This document shows positions 33,742-45,600 of a DNA stretch of 64,000 nt, piece after piece (the first letter of the stretch is position 1; each line of letters begins with the position of its first letter). The position numbers and the translations under genes were made by a program. Under the pieces are notes generated by a model. That model made no database searches. It saw only the letters and a program-made list of their open reading frames with translations, and was not told where the DNA came from. The stretch comes from Lophium mytilinum (Eukaryota > Ascomycota > Dothideomycetes > Mytilinidiales > Mytilinidiaceae): positions 186,001 through 250,000 of the forward strand of contig MU004190.1 in the NCBI GenBank assembly GCA_010093605.1. The letters run 5' to 3'.

Positions 33742-34283
33742 ATGATTTGGTCTTCCGCTGTTCTGGCTCTTCAGCTATTGGCCACTTGTGATGCATCGCC
33801 GCTTATCCAGCATGATGGATGGAACGAGAACAATGACAACGTTTACTACCTTGCGAATTGCAAACTCGACTCGAAGATCATGTATTATAGCGATATCAAG
33901 ATCTCTTATACAGACGAACATCGGGCCCAGACCACCACCGACCAATACAGGCCTCCCTTCCCCGGGGGGTGGGAAGGCAAAACCATTCTAGCATGGGGAC
34001 CCAACCCGACGTCCCGAAACTTCAACGTCACTATTTTTAGCAGGACATGGACGAAAGACAAGAATGTTGGGGCACTGGCAGGTCACGCTACCGACTGGTC
34101 TGGTGGATCGTGGGATTGCTTTCAGGATAACGGGAGGTGGTTGTATAAGGACCCCGAGGACTGTTCTGCTCAGTATATCTGTGGGCGAGCCGGCGTTGCG
34201 TTAGTAAGTCTATTTATGCTTCAGCTCTTAGTGAAATGATGCTTATTCGATTGCAGGCTCCTCACCCAATGCCTAGCTCGTAG
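33742..34283 (+). CDS. Secreted four-cysteine protein, array member 6
   Basis: Exon 33742-34203 (154 codons) and exon 34257-34283 (APHPMPSS) give 162 residues over a 53-nt GTAAGT...TTGCAG intron; read-through would end at 34239. The signal peptide MIWSSAVLALQLLATCDASPL resembles member 3. The core starts NVYYLANC directly after an Asn/Asp-rich linker without a dibasic site, then IMYYSDIKISYTDE, a Pro/Gly/Trp-rich middle (PPFPGGWEG), WDCFQDNGRWLY and EDCSAQYICGR. It is the most diverged core in the middle part. It closes the array; no further copy is seen to the right. Confidence 0.85.
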
Positions 34284-35777
34284 CACCTCGAAAATGACTG
34301 GGCATGCTCTTTCTTTACCATAGACTGCCTGTACTCCCTGCATTCTTTTGGTCGATTCTGTAGTCACTGGTTAGCTTTTTGCAATGCGAACTTCCGAACT
34401 TGTCGGCGAGGACGGAAACGGCGGTGAAAACCAGCGCGACCCCCTTTGTTTTCCTTACCTTTTTGGTCTGGTAAATTTGCTTTGTCTTTCTTTTCCTGCT
34501 GGTATATTCTTCGAATTCTTGGAGCGTCGGCAACATTACTGCGTTCGAACCCACTGGTACTACATGTGTGACTCTTTAATGAGAAATCTAACTGCTGACT
34601 CCGTGCGTTGACTTATCCACCTTATTCCTCAGAGAACAACACTAAGTAACGAATCCCCCTGAGCTTCGCCGCATTGCTTTCATCACATTCCTCAGACTAA
34701 CTAACAACCACATCACGCTTGTGAAGATGACAAGCCGAAGACCTCAGAACTAATCTATTCAACTGCAGAGTCAGAACTGAGATACCGAAACCACAATTCC
34801 CGCTCAAGCTCCGGCGTATCTAACATCGCCTTTCCTTTATGCTAATACTTCCCCTCCTCTTCGCTCCCTCTTCATGCATGACCTCGACCGCTTCTGCGGG
34901 GGATAATTAGAATTGAAGGCCGGTCTCCCAGCCTTTCGAAGGTGCGAGTTCACGGTGACGCTGTTTTCCAAGAAGACTTTTTCCCTTCTCAAACTACTCT
35001 CCGCGCTCTCGCAATCATCTACCTCACTTCCAGGACCGAACGGCATAACCACCTGATACCCAGCTTTAAGGAAGAGCGCATTCAAGTTGAAGGTCTCAAC
35101 AGTCGCTCACTAAAGTGACTTCGAGATAAGGAACAACGTGCATCTAACTATCAAAGTAACGTAGGGCCGGGGACTATCATTAGTTGATAGGGATGGGTCG
35201 CACCCGAAAAAGGCCGCACAGCACGTGACTGGCGCGGAATTGGAGGACATTGGTGGAGGTATCCTCCGCAGAGTTTATCGACGAATATCACGGATTGGCA
35301 GACATGGATATCGCTAATAAAAATGATCAGAGTATGGCGTATGCACGGTTTATTGACAATAGTGTAATTGTGGTGATGCGAATGAATATTCACTTCGCTC
35401 ATGGCTCGGTCGTTCGCTGCACCTGATGAGTATATGAAGGGTTTGGGGCTATAAGTTAGCCCTTGTCGATGGAGGTCTCTTCTGCGAGGGTAAATAGAGT
35501 TCGCGTATTCTGTACTGAGACGCCAAAAGACCTCCAATTTCACGGGCATGAGCACCAATGAGATCTCAAGTCTGGAATGAATATGTCCAAGAACTTGTGG
35601 TTTTATCAGGCTAGTTGAAAGTGTCGAACCTCTTCCCGTTCAGATCTATAACATCCTATTAAGACACTTCGCCCATTGCCAGAGATGTTCACACTAGCCC
35701 ACGACAAGGTACAAATTACCCCGTACATCCCCTACTCCACATGCTCTCAATCTGAACAAACCACTCGTGAAAAAGAT
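34284..35777. other. Intergenic 1.5 kb, nothing firm
   Basis: No domain-like frame. A minus frame at 34837-35100 (NALFLKAGYQVVMPFGPGSE...) reads like protein but has no clear start, family or partner exon. Another minus frame at 35151-35558 has no motif. Confidence 0.45.
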
Positions 35778-36974
35778 TCACAGCTTCGACATAATATGGC
35801 CCTTCTCACTCCCGACCACCTCCCCAACCAACCCCCTCACATCCAACGCACATCCGAATGCCAAGCTCCAACCACTACCCCCGTGTCCATAGTTGTGGAC
35901 AATTCTGCTCTGTCTATCCACTCGCACATTCCCCTTGCGGAACGGCCGTAGTCCCTGTGCAAGCGGGTATTCCTCGATCAGCTTCGCCTTCTTCAAGGCT
36001 GGCAGGAACCTCTCGCACCGCTCCCGCATGCGCTTGATAACCGGGGAGTCGAGGGTCAAGTCCAAGTTCGCCTCGTTTGGCTGCGCGATGCCACCAAGCA
36101 GGAGAGTATCTTCACCACGCGGGACCAAGAAGACAATCTCGTGGTCCTCGTTCGAGTCAGCGGAGATGCTCAGCGCGGCGGTGAGCTTCGGGAAGTCGGT
36201 GCCATCGTTGCGGACGCGGAGAAGAGCGCCACGTAGGGGGTAGCAGATGCTGCCAGTCTCAAGGCTCGTGGAACCAAGACCAGAGGCGTTGACGATGGCC
36301 GCGGCGGAGAACAGGGCCAAGAGGGCGTCCTCTTGCTGCGTCAAGTTGCCGGTGACAGTCCCCAAAAGCATAGTGGCGCCTTTCGATTTCACGAGGGAAG
36401 TGAGCCACGCCATGGCGCGGTCGGTGTCGATGACGGGCGCCAGGTGAGAGTAGCACTCCTTGATGGGGAAGGACATGTCGACGCCCAGATCGTAGAGAGC
36501 GTCGTTGTCGCGGCGGAAATCTTGGATGTCGGTGGCCATCATTTCGGCTAGCTTCGCGGCCTGGACAGGGTCCTCGGCGATTGGATTTGGGAAGCACGCG
36601 ATTGAAGTCTTCATGGAGACGCCGGTGGCGGCGGAGTCGAGTCCGGCGAGGGCAGAGTAGCAGTGGTAGGACTCCATGCACCAACGCTTCGAAGACTGGA
36701 GGGATATCGGGTCCGTATGGGCGCCGCAGACGGCTGGTGGGTACTCCCAGAGGGCACCCGCGATTTGCGAGGTCAGGCGGGCTGACTCGTTGAAGGTGGC
36801 ATACTGGCTGGCCAGGATGGTAACTGGGTAGCCGGCATCGAGGAGAACCCAGGCGCTTACGAGACCGGAGACGCCGCCGCCGATGACTAGGACACGGGGA
36901 AGAGTGGGCTCCCGCAGAGGTGCTGGGAGGGGGGTAATGTCTTCCCACATGCGGATGTGAGTTTGGGGAGACAT
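35778..36974 (-). CDS. D-amino-acid oxidase, peroxisomal
   Basis: One exon of 398 residues from ATG 36974. The FAD motif VLVIGGGVSGLVSAWVLLDAGYPVTILA lies at about 28-55; then YATFNESARLTSQIAGALWEYPP, NASGLGSTSL and GSICYPLRGALLRVRN, and the C-terminal block YGHGGSGWSLAFGCA that closes the flavin site. These are the DAAO family signatures. The protein ends in SKL, a canonical type 1 peroxisomal signal. It would oxidise D-amino acids to 2-oxo acids with release of ammonia and hydrogen peroxide. The open frame extends upstream only from a TTG, so 36974 is chosen. The active-site Tyr/Arg pair should be in the CYPLR and LRPF regions. Confidence 0.92.
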   Translation of the reverse strand: MSPQTHIRMWEDITPLPAPLREPTLPRVLVIGGGVSGLVSAWVLLDAGYPVTILASQYATFNESARLTSQIAGALWEYPPAVCGAHTDPISLQSSKRWCMESYHCYSALAGLDSAATGVSMKTSIACFPNPIAEDPVQAAKLAEMMATDIQDFRRDNDALYDLGVDMSFPIKECYSHLAPVIDTDRAMAWLTSLVKSKGATMLLGTVTGNLTQQEDALLALFSAAAIVNASGLGSTSLETGSICYPLRGALLRVRNDGTDFPKLTAALSISADSNEDHEIVFLVPRGEDTLLLGGIAQPNEANLDLTLDSPVIKRMRERCERFLPALKKAKLIEEYPLAQGLRPFRKGNVRVDRQSRIVHNYGHGGSGWSLAFGCALDVRGLVGEVVGSEKGHIMSKL

Positions 36975-38535
36975 CTTGTTGTTTGGGAGAATGGTGGTTG
37001 TAGGGCTCTCCGGGAGAGACAAGTGTGTGTGGATGAGGAACAATGAAGGGGAAGAGGGATATAAATAGGGAAGGATCGCTTCCGGACATTCACATACACC
37101 TTGATAGTTTCGTAGGATCTCGAAACGCCGTCTGAGGGCATGTAGCCAATTTCCACGTGGTGAAATGCGGCCGACTTTTGCGCCTATCAGGTTCCCTGGT
37201 ATACTTTGAGGTGAATCGACTGTTACAAGTTTGGCGTACGCACTTGTTAAGAGTGTCTTACGATGCGGTGAAAAGGGAACTGATCAGTGAGGCTAAACGG
37301 GTCTGAATTTCTAAATACCTAAAGAAGTGTTAGTGCATTTTTAGGGAACTCGATGGGAGTCTTTAGGTGGACTAGAAGCACACCTGCCTGCCTTGCAATC
37401 TCATCGAAGCGGGAAAAATTCTTGAAAGCCGCTTATCTCATGTCTGGGAGCCTACAAATCGTACCAAACGTTTAGGCGCATATCGTTCCCTATTTTGCAG
37501 AGCGAATCAAGCCGCTTACTAATGTGCGAAGCTGAATGAAGCAACGTCAATTCCTCGGAAACCCAATATAAGGCTCGAAGAAGGTTGTCGACATACTCAC
37601 CAATTGGGGGGTGTAACCATACAGGGTATGTCGTTCATTCCATCCCGCAGCACACCTGTCCAAGATCTGCGTACCTCGTTTGTATACTAGTTTGCTAATA
37701 AGTTCTATCGTATATAGCACTTCGGTCAATTTGAAGACCGCTCTCACTGACGAACTGTGTGTCTTACATCTGACCAGATTCTCGTAAGGATGTTCAAGTT
37801 CGTATAATAGTAGTAGACAATGTATTTACACCTACAATGAGGCCTTTCCTGTGTGTTCACGCCGCCAACCTACCAAAGAAGTCGAGGCAAAATGATGCAA
37901 GATATGACATGATCTCGCTTACCGCTTTGGGAGTCGGAGAGTCGGACAATCTCTCACCGTGCTTGTTTGCTCAACGCCACGCTTCGAGGGATCAATGCCG
38001 TCGCGTTTGCTCCTGATATTGCACCTTGTATTGTTAGCAGACATGTCCCATCAACAATAGCCTGCGATGCATACTTCTGGAGTAGTTTAACCGGAACAGA
38101 GAATCACTCACGCTTTCTTTGCCAATTTGATCTGTACCTGCGCTAGTCCGTTTACCTAGCTAGAGATTAAACGCACCCTCGAGATGGTAGAGTGTTCTTG
38201 AGTGGTTGAATTTGCGCCATGGTTTTGACGGGTTGATAAACCTTGCTTAATCCTGCCAAGTAAAGGCGAGTAGGAAAATGATGTAACACGAAAGTCTGAC
38301 ATAAGATAGCAAAAAAGTACTGAACGCAAAAAATTGATACAAGCATGAAATGTAGCAGTCCCATGAAATTAAGAACTACCGCAAATAGAACCAATGATTG
38401 TACGCTTCGCAACTGTTTGTAAAGACCAAGAAAAGACGTGAAAAGATCGCCCTGGGACACTTTGGAGACCCCTGCTGGCACTCGAAGCATCTGCCCCTAC
38501 CTGAAAAGAAGCGCCACAATACAATACTCACTCAC
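36975..38535. other. Intergenic 1.56 kb
   Basis: Contains the DAAO promoter (TATAAATAG at about 37060) and the 3' flank of the P450 gene. The rest is AT-rich with no supported gene. Confidence 0.5.
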
Positions 38536-40605
38536 TTATCCCCGCACCACAACCATGACGCCTTTACTCCCCTCCCGATATAACGGTGTAACTCCATCCC
38601 CCACAATCTCAATATCCCCGTGGGTAGTGTCATGCAACTCTAACCACCCCACGTCCCCGTTCCCACTTACCTCTCGACTCCCATATTTTCTAAAGACCGT
38701 CGCTAGTGCGAGATACAACTCTGCATAGGCCAGATTAATACCCACGCATTGCCGCGTGCCGCGCGAGAAAGGCACAAGGTATCTATCAAGCCCTGAATCC
38801 TCAAGCCACCGCTCAGGACGGAACTGGGCTGGATCTTTGAAGTAGGTGGGCGAGTGGTGAATGAGGAGACCGGTCATGGACAGGGGGATGCCGGGGCGGA
38901 GGACGGATTGGTTTTGCGTCGGCTGTTTGTCGGGGTTGGTATTGGGGATAGTGGCGGTGTAGATGAGGGTTTCGTGGGCGATGCGTTGCAGACGGGTGCT
39001 GATGCCGCTGCTGGTGCGGAGACCTTCTTTAATGACGGCGGTGAGATAGGGGAGTTGTTCGAGGGCTGTGAGGGTAGGAAGGCGAGAGGGGTCTGGTATT
39101 GCGAGGGCGAGTTCATTTTTTAGCTTTCGAAGTTGGGCGGGCTGTGAGAGGAGGTAGAATGTTATGTCTGAAAGTGCAGCGGCTGTAGTGAGCGTGCCCG
39201 CAATGACGGTCACCTGGCCATCTTGCCAGAGGCGCGCAGGTGTTTTCTCTCGTGCGGGAAGGTCGCTGTTAAGGATTTCGTGGAAGATGGTGGTTTGGTT
39301 CTCGTATTTGGGGTCGCCGCGGTGGGACTGGATCTCGGAAACATGGCGAATGATGTCCTGATGGCCGGCGAGAGTGTGCATTAGGAGTGATACGTGACAT
39401 CAACGATCACAGAAAACTAGAGAACGTACTTTGTTGAGTTTGATATACGTTGCCATCTCTGAATACGCAATCGTTTGCGCCTTGTCTGGAAGAACTTTCA
39501 TCAAGGTCAAGATCCATGGAAACTGCTTGATGAAGTGGCCTAGTTTGGCGCCTATCTCACCAGCTATCTTGAAGCTGGGATCAAAGTCGGGTGCATCCAT
39601 ACGATGGTCGCTGCGGCCAAATGCATACTCCATTGCAATATCTGAAAGCGTGAGAATGGAACGTAGAACGAATCTGTATGTAACGGAAACATTTGTACCA
39701 TTGGTAAGTGCTGCATATGCCAATGAAATGACCATCGGTTCCTCAGACTCTTGAAAATCTCGGAATCTGCCCATGAGCTTGTCAAGCACTTCAGTAATCC
39801 GGGGCTGCAAGCTTCGTACTTTTGACTTCGAGAAATATGGGTTCATAGCTGCCCTTCGCATGCGATGCATATCATGACCAGGTGTACCGAAAGCGGCTTC
39901 GGGAAGGCCTGATGAGTTTGTGAAGAAAGTCCATTTGTCGCGTTTTCGCGTTGCTCCGGTGTAAACTTCATCGTAGTAGTCCGCGTCTTGAATGTGGACT
40001 TCTTCTGGATTAATTCTTATGATTGAGCCGTACTTCTCATGCATGTTTCGTATCTTCCAGACATATTGCCCGCCGCACGTGACATCGTAGTAGAACTCAT
40101 ACCTTCATCTACGTGGTAAGCTGACGCTGCTTCTAACATTGCTAGACAATGGGAAGATGCTTAATACGCGCGATGTTACAAGCTGGTCCAATCGGGCCTT
40201 CCTTCTTACAAGTGCAGACTTGACGGCACAGGCCGCCGCTTAGCATGCTTTTACAAAATTGCTTAGAGAGATAAGAGAAATGTGATGAGTATAGACCATA
40301 GGGAAAGAAGAGTAGAGTAGAGTGGTCTCATAAATTTCTTCGTCTTACCAGTATGTGAGCTTTGCTAGAATTGGACCTGGTACTTCGCTGGCGGGGCTGA
40401 GATAGAGGCGATAGAAGCACAAAAGCAAGACGTAGACTATAGAAAGAACGGTGGCTGTGTAAATCCAGAACACAATTTGAGCAGGCTCCATTACCAGCAG
40501 GCTAAAAGCCGCCATCATCGCAATTATGTTGATGAAGGGCAGAAGAGATGTCGCTGTGATAGAGAAGCCGTGGTCCAATGAGAAGCAAGGTATTTGTAGG
40601 CGCAT
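38536..40605 (-). CDS. Cytochrome P450 monooxygenase
   Basis: Four exons, 40605-40349, 40102-39699, 39641-39430 and 39357-38536, give up to 564 residues. The second intron (57 nt) is in frame and easy to miss; removing it gives YAALTNDIAMEYAFG. Signatures: N-terminal membrane anchor followed by SEVPGPILAKLTYWYEFYYD, KEGLR (ExxR), FRPERW and FSRGTRQCVGINLAYAE with the haem cysteine near 493. It will sit in the ER membrane and use a P450 reductase. The substrate is unknown; it resembles fungal secondary-metabolism P450s of the benzoate-hydroxylase-like group in PEVHIQD. The I-helix segment reads AGTLTTAAALS. The start is uncertain: ATGs inside exon 1 would shorten the anchor. Its first ATG is 72 bp from DPH2's. 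Confidence 0.9.
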
Positions 40606-40677
40606 TTCGTGGTCTTGGCGTTTTGGGCGATCTTCAATTTTTCCCCTCCATCAGATTCTCAACTCCTGTAGAAAGCC

Positions 40678-42384
40678 ATGGCAGCATCACCACTTGCAGG
40701 TGCCCCTGTACTTTCAACACCGGATACCCATATATTCGAAGACCCTACGCCTCCGATAGCCTTTTCAACGCTTCCTAGGCTGTCCGACGAGCAGCTTGCT
40801 TTGACTTACGAAATAGCGCGCACTGTCGCTGAGATCAGAACCGGAAAATGGAAGCGCATAGCCTTGCAATTTCCAGATCGCATGCTTGTAGATGCACCGC
40901 GGGTGTTCGAGTCGCTGAGGCAAGGCCTGAAGCAATCCCGACTGCAAAACCGGAGAGTCACGGAGGAGCCTTGGCCAAATGGACATACTGTGGACGATGC
41001 TGCTAAAGCATTGGCGGGCACAACAATATCAGGCAAGGATGAGGTCGCCGAAAAGCTCTTCATCCTTGCAGACACCTCATACGGAGCGTGCTGTGTAGAC
41101 GAGGTCGCAGCAGAGCATGTTGATGCGGATGTAGTGGTCCACTACGGGAGATCGTGTCTGTCTCCGACCGCTCGACTTCCAGTTATATACGTTTTCACGA
41201 CCAGACCACTATCCTCGGACTTAGTTCTCAAGACTTTCAAACAAACATACCTGGAACGAGAACAGAAGATCATACTAATGGCAGACATCCCGTACTCGAA
41301 CCATATTCCAGAACTTGCTGAAAAGCTACGAGGCGAAGGATACACAGGAATCTTCACCACGTCTATCGTCCACAACCCTTCATCCCCTCTACCAAATCGA
41401 ACTGTTCCAGCTGACGTGGTTGAATCAAAGGATGCGTTGCGGGAATACCGACTCTTCCACATCTCCGAGCCTCCAACCTCATTACTCTTGACCCTATCCT
41501 CTCGAGTCGGTGCTGTTCACATCTTTCCTACCGACGGAGCCAGTAGCGAGATTCCTAAAGCATTGCTTGCCTCCTCTGCGATGACATTACGGCGACGGTA
41601 CGCCCTCCTCACGTCGCTGAGCACAGTATCGGTCTTTGGAATCTTGATAAATACGCTTTCTGTTAAAAATTACATGCATATGCTGGACCACGTTAAGCAG
41701 GAGATCGCGGCGGCCGGGAAGAAAAGCTATACATTCGTAGTCGGGAAAGTCAACGCAGCCAAAGTGGCAAACTTCAGCGAAGTTGGAGGCTGGGTGGTGA
41801 TAGGTTGCTGGGAAAGTAGCCTGATGGAGAGCAAGGACTTCTGGAAGCCTGTTATTACGCCCTTTGAGCTCAGTCTGGCGCTGAAGGGCGACACTGAGAG
41901 GATATGGACAGGCGAATGGAGCAGCGACTTCCAGGGTCTTTTAGAGCAGAAGGCCGTCCAGCCAGAGGCACCTTCGGATAGCGACCAGGGAGAGATAGTT
42001 GGTGAAGTCGAGGCGGAGGACTTCGACTCAGAAGAGGAGTCGGCGCCGCCAGAGTTTGATCTACGGATGGGCCGTTATGTCTCGAATTCTCGACCTATGC
42101 GATCATCGAATTCCACTGGCCAAAAGCAGGTGGGTCAAGGGCAGGCAATGTCGGCGAAACAGTCCTTAGTCAAGCGCGCCAACGGGGACATCGCGCAGAT
42201 TGGTGGGGTGGTGTCGCCTGGAGCTGAATATCTGCGCTCTCAGCGGACGTGGCAAGGACTAGGAAGCGATTTCGAGGCTCCTAGGGACGGTGAGAATGCT
42301 GATGCGGCTGGTGCTCCGGTGGAGATAGGCAGAAGCGGTATTGCTCGGGGGTATGTGGTGGGCGATGATAGGTCTGAACGGTGA
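40678..42384 (+). CDS. DPH2: Diphthamide biosynthesis protein 2
   Basis: One exon, 568 residues. Signatures: RIALQFPDRMLVDAPRV, LFILADTSYGACCVDEVAAEHVDADVVVHYGRSCLSP, and in the last third EVGGWVVIGCWESSL with KPVITPFELSLAL. Together with Dph1 it forms the Fe-S enzyme that moves the 3-amino-3-carboxypropyl group of SAM to a histidine of elongation factor 2. Dph2 is the structural partner and keeps only part of the cluster cysteines. The C-terminal 130 residues after SDFQGLL are acidic and low-complexity, longer than in yeast. It is divergent from the P450. Confidence 0.95.
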   Translation: MAASPLAGAPVLSTPDTHIFEDPTPPIAFSTLPRLSDEQLALTYEIARTVAEIRTGKWKRIALQFPDRMLVDAPRVFESLRQGLKQSRLQNRRVTEEPWPNGHTVDDAAKALAGTTISGKDEVAEKLFILADTSYGACCVDEVAAEHVDADVVVHYGRSCLSPTARLPVIYVFTTRPLSSDLVLKTFKQTYLEREQKIILMADIPYSNHIPELAEKLRGEGYTGIFTTSIVHNPSSPLPNRTVPADVVESKDALREYRLFHISEPPTSLLLTLSSRVGAVHIFPTDGASSEIPKALLASSAMTLRRRYALLTSLSTVSVFGILINTLSVKNYMHMLDHVKQEIAAAGKKSYTFVVGKVNAAKVANFSEVGGWVVIGCWESSLMESKDFWKPVITPFELSLALKGDTERIWTGEWSSDFQGLLEQKAVQPEAPSDSDQGEIVGEVEAEDFDSEEESAPPEFDLRMGRYVSNSRPMRSSNSTGQKQVGQGQAMSAKQSLVKRANGDIAQIGGVVSPGAEYLRSQRTWQGLGSDFEAPRDGENADAAGAPVEIGRSGIARGYVVGDDRSER

Positions 42385-42680
42385 CCAGCGAAGATTCTTG
42401 GAATTCACGGGCCTAGTGAATGAAACGCGATCGCGATCCTTGGGCGGCGTTGGCGACTCGATAGCAAGCGCCGTTTGTTGTTTCATTCTGCCTCGCCCTA
42501 TTGTGATGCTAGACAATATGATTCTGAAGTGAGAGGATAGGCACATGCCAAGCACGCCCGTGTTCTAATCTATCGACTCACCTCCAGGCAGGCACACGAC
42601 AACCTCAACAACACACGCCCGACACCGCCTGGCCATATACTGGCGTCCCCCGGCCCTCTCTCTCTGCATGCCGCTTCTGT

Positions 42681-45600
42681 ATGTTGCCGCCCCTCCTCCG
42701 CCGCGAAGACTGCCTCCCAGGCCCGCAGCTTGCTAAGAAACTTCGCCTGCAGCCAGACGGAAGCGTCAACACCATGCCCGGCCAGCTAGCCATCTCACCT
42801 CTCTTTGGGGCTCCCGCCGGCAGCAGAGAAGACGTATCCAAATCTTCAATACCTTCAAGATCCCCAACAAGTAGCGAGAAAACTTGCCCGGAAGCGCCTC
42901 TCAGCCTCTTTGAGGCCGTTGTCACTGCTTTCCCGCCCGTCCTCGAGTCGTTGCTCTCACAACTGCCAACAACATCAATATTCGACTTATACCATACCTC
43001 TCCTCACCTTCGCGAGTTTCTACAATCATATCCGTTAGCATGGAAGACACTGTCGTTCCGCCTACCTCAGCCGCCTAACCAGGCTATAGCAACCCCGGGG
43101 AACGAAACACCGGATGGCCGAGAGAGGCAGTCGAAAACTTATGCTCTCGATGCCTTGCTGATGGAAGTAGTGGTGCCGTTTGGAACCCGACTACGCAACC
43201 TAGACCTATGCAATACCGCCGTCTCTGGCGTGGCCCTAATCGCAAAAGTGCTTCAACCGCGCATCGAAACGCTACAGCACCTCTCCGTCCGTGGCTGCAA
43301 GAATGTGTCCATCAAATACCATATTGTCCCCTTCCTAGAGCCGTACACCCAAAAGGACTCGCCATGGGCTAAGAGAGGGGATCTGGCTTTGAAAAGCTTG
43401 TATGCATACCGCTGCCGGCACCACCGTCGGAGACCCTACCTTCCATCTTCCTTAGGCCGGAGAGACTCGGACTCGGATCCAACCCATCAACTAATCGAAA
43501 TATGTCATAAGCTTGGAATCTGGACCGATACTGCTTGGTGCCCCACTCCTGGTGGGAGATGCTTCAGGCGGAAGGACTATCATAACGGCCGTGGTGGGCC
43601 AGGGAACACGGAAGTTTGGGTGCCATTCGACAGGCTATGGCGGTCTAGCAACCGCATTGGACCCGCCGATGAAAGCGCCCCTGTTGGACACTCGGATGGA
43701 AGGCTATGGGAGCTTTGCGAGGATGGCCAGGACGGGGAGCCGCTTGGGCCTGAAAAGGGGCCTCCAGGGAAGGAAGGAAAGGACGTTCCCGCACATCTAC
43801 GCCGAAGCCACCAACTTTTTGTGGACGATTTGAAATGCTCCCGGTGCCACGACCCCATACACGAACGGTGCGAGCAGTGCAGCGTACGGATGCACTGCAT
43901 GGGCTGCCGCAAGACACTCTGTGCCAGCTGTGCATTCAACAGGCCAGTCCCTAGGAAGCGTACCAAAACCCGACATACAAACATCATGCTAGGCACCATT
44001 GCTCCGATGACCTCGATATTTTCCTCATCGTCGACGTTGGACGATGTCAAGGAGCAATCTTCGAAAGAGAGGTTTTGGTGGGCACCGGGCACGGTCCGAT
44101 CCCCAAATCTCATGCATGAGCCTGCCGGTGATGATGACTCGGATTCCGACGATGGAATATTGAATCACATCAACAACGGAATGGGTCCAGCGCCGATAGC
44201 ACCTCCAAAACTCAATATGCACTGGTGTTGCATGGAGCCCGTATTCTCAGGAGGAGGTGGCATCGCCTTCGTAGGACCCGGCCTTGCTGGCAAGGGCGCA
44301 GACAAAATACGAGCAGCACCTCTCCCCCGCATTAAGAAGTACGAGGACCCCGACTTCACATACCAGCTCCGTTCGTTCGATCCTCTCCGAGATTTGAAGC
44401 AGAGTGGGCTTTACACACACCTGCTTAACGAAGATCTGAATGTCATAGAATATCTAAAGCAGGACAGTCTCGACCTGCAGGCGTCAACGTGCCCACGGGG
44501 CCTCTGCCAAGAGTGCTACCAATCGTTCCGATGGAAAGTCTCGTGTAAAGCGTGCAAGAGTCCGCTTTGCAAAGAGCACGATTTCAGGGCTCTTAAGATT
44601 CGAAAGTGCGGATACCGGGATCTGCATGTTGAGCGCGACTACGTGCGGAATCATAAAGAGCTTCCACAGTTCATTATCCCGCCTTTCAGATCTGCGGCCC
44701 CGTCATCCAACAAGGCCGAAGAAATAATTGACGACAATGAAAGCTTTACTTCCGGCGAAGCAATGTCTATAAACGCTACTGACCTCGATATCGAGCCAGT
44801 AGTCTCCGGTTCGCTTTCTCAATCTCAAATACTGCCACCAAATCCGATATCGCTCGCACCAGCTGCTCCACCAGCTATGTCCGCCTCTACATCCGCCCAT
44901 TCTCACCAGTCGACTACTCCCAACGATATCCCTTTCACAGTTCACGTTTCGGTACCGGTCACTCCTTCTCGTCCACGTTCGTTGAGTGCGTCAAACTCCC
45001 GCAGCCGTAGCGCAGCATTGTGGCCACACTCTCCCCGCCCGGTAGCTTCTACCTTGATAAACATGATACCTCGACCAGGTAATCCTCGACATCCCGTCCA
45101 ATGGGAAGGCTGTGGGTCGTATTACTGCCCTGCTACGAGACATTTGGGGGACAACAGGCCGCGATGCCAGGAGCTTATCAGAGAGTGCGAGGACTGTCGA
45201 GTGTTGGTTTGCAGTGTATGTTTGCAGTTTCACTTTCTGGCTCCCGTCCACTTAAGAATATGGCTAATGTATCTACTTGGTGTCTAGACCTGCGCATCTG
45301 CTAATCCAGAGTGCACCTGCTCGTTTTGCTCCGTCCACTACTTCTGCCCGCATTGCAACGGCAAGCCGGAAATCCAGACACAGTGCGTGCTCGAAGAAGA
45401 GCTCGAGGTAGCCCGCGTCAAAGAAGTCAAGATGAAGGAGCGGCTGGTGCGGGAGAAAGAGCAGCGCGCGGTTGCGGATAAACTTGCTGAAACTTTATTA
45501 GAGTTCTGGGAGGGTTTACTGGGAGATGTGGCTGCTGAGACTTTCAGTGAAACCTCTGAAACCACCTCCTCTCCAGAAACGACTTCGAATTTCATACCGG

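Noticed and set aside
34837-35100. Minus frame NALFLKAGYQVVMPFGPGSE...
   Set aside because: Reads like protein but has no ATG in context, no partner exon and no family; kept only as a note.
36259-37089. 276-codon minus frame over the D-amino-acid oxidase
   Set aside because: Arg/Pro/His-rich shadow in another frame of an intact enzyme gene.
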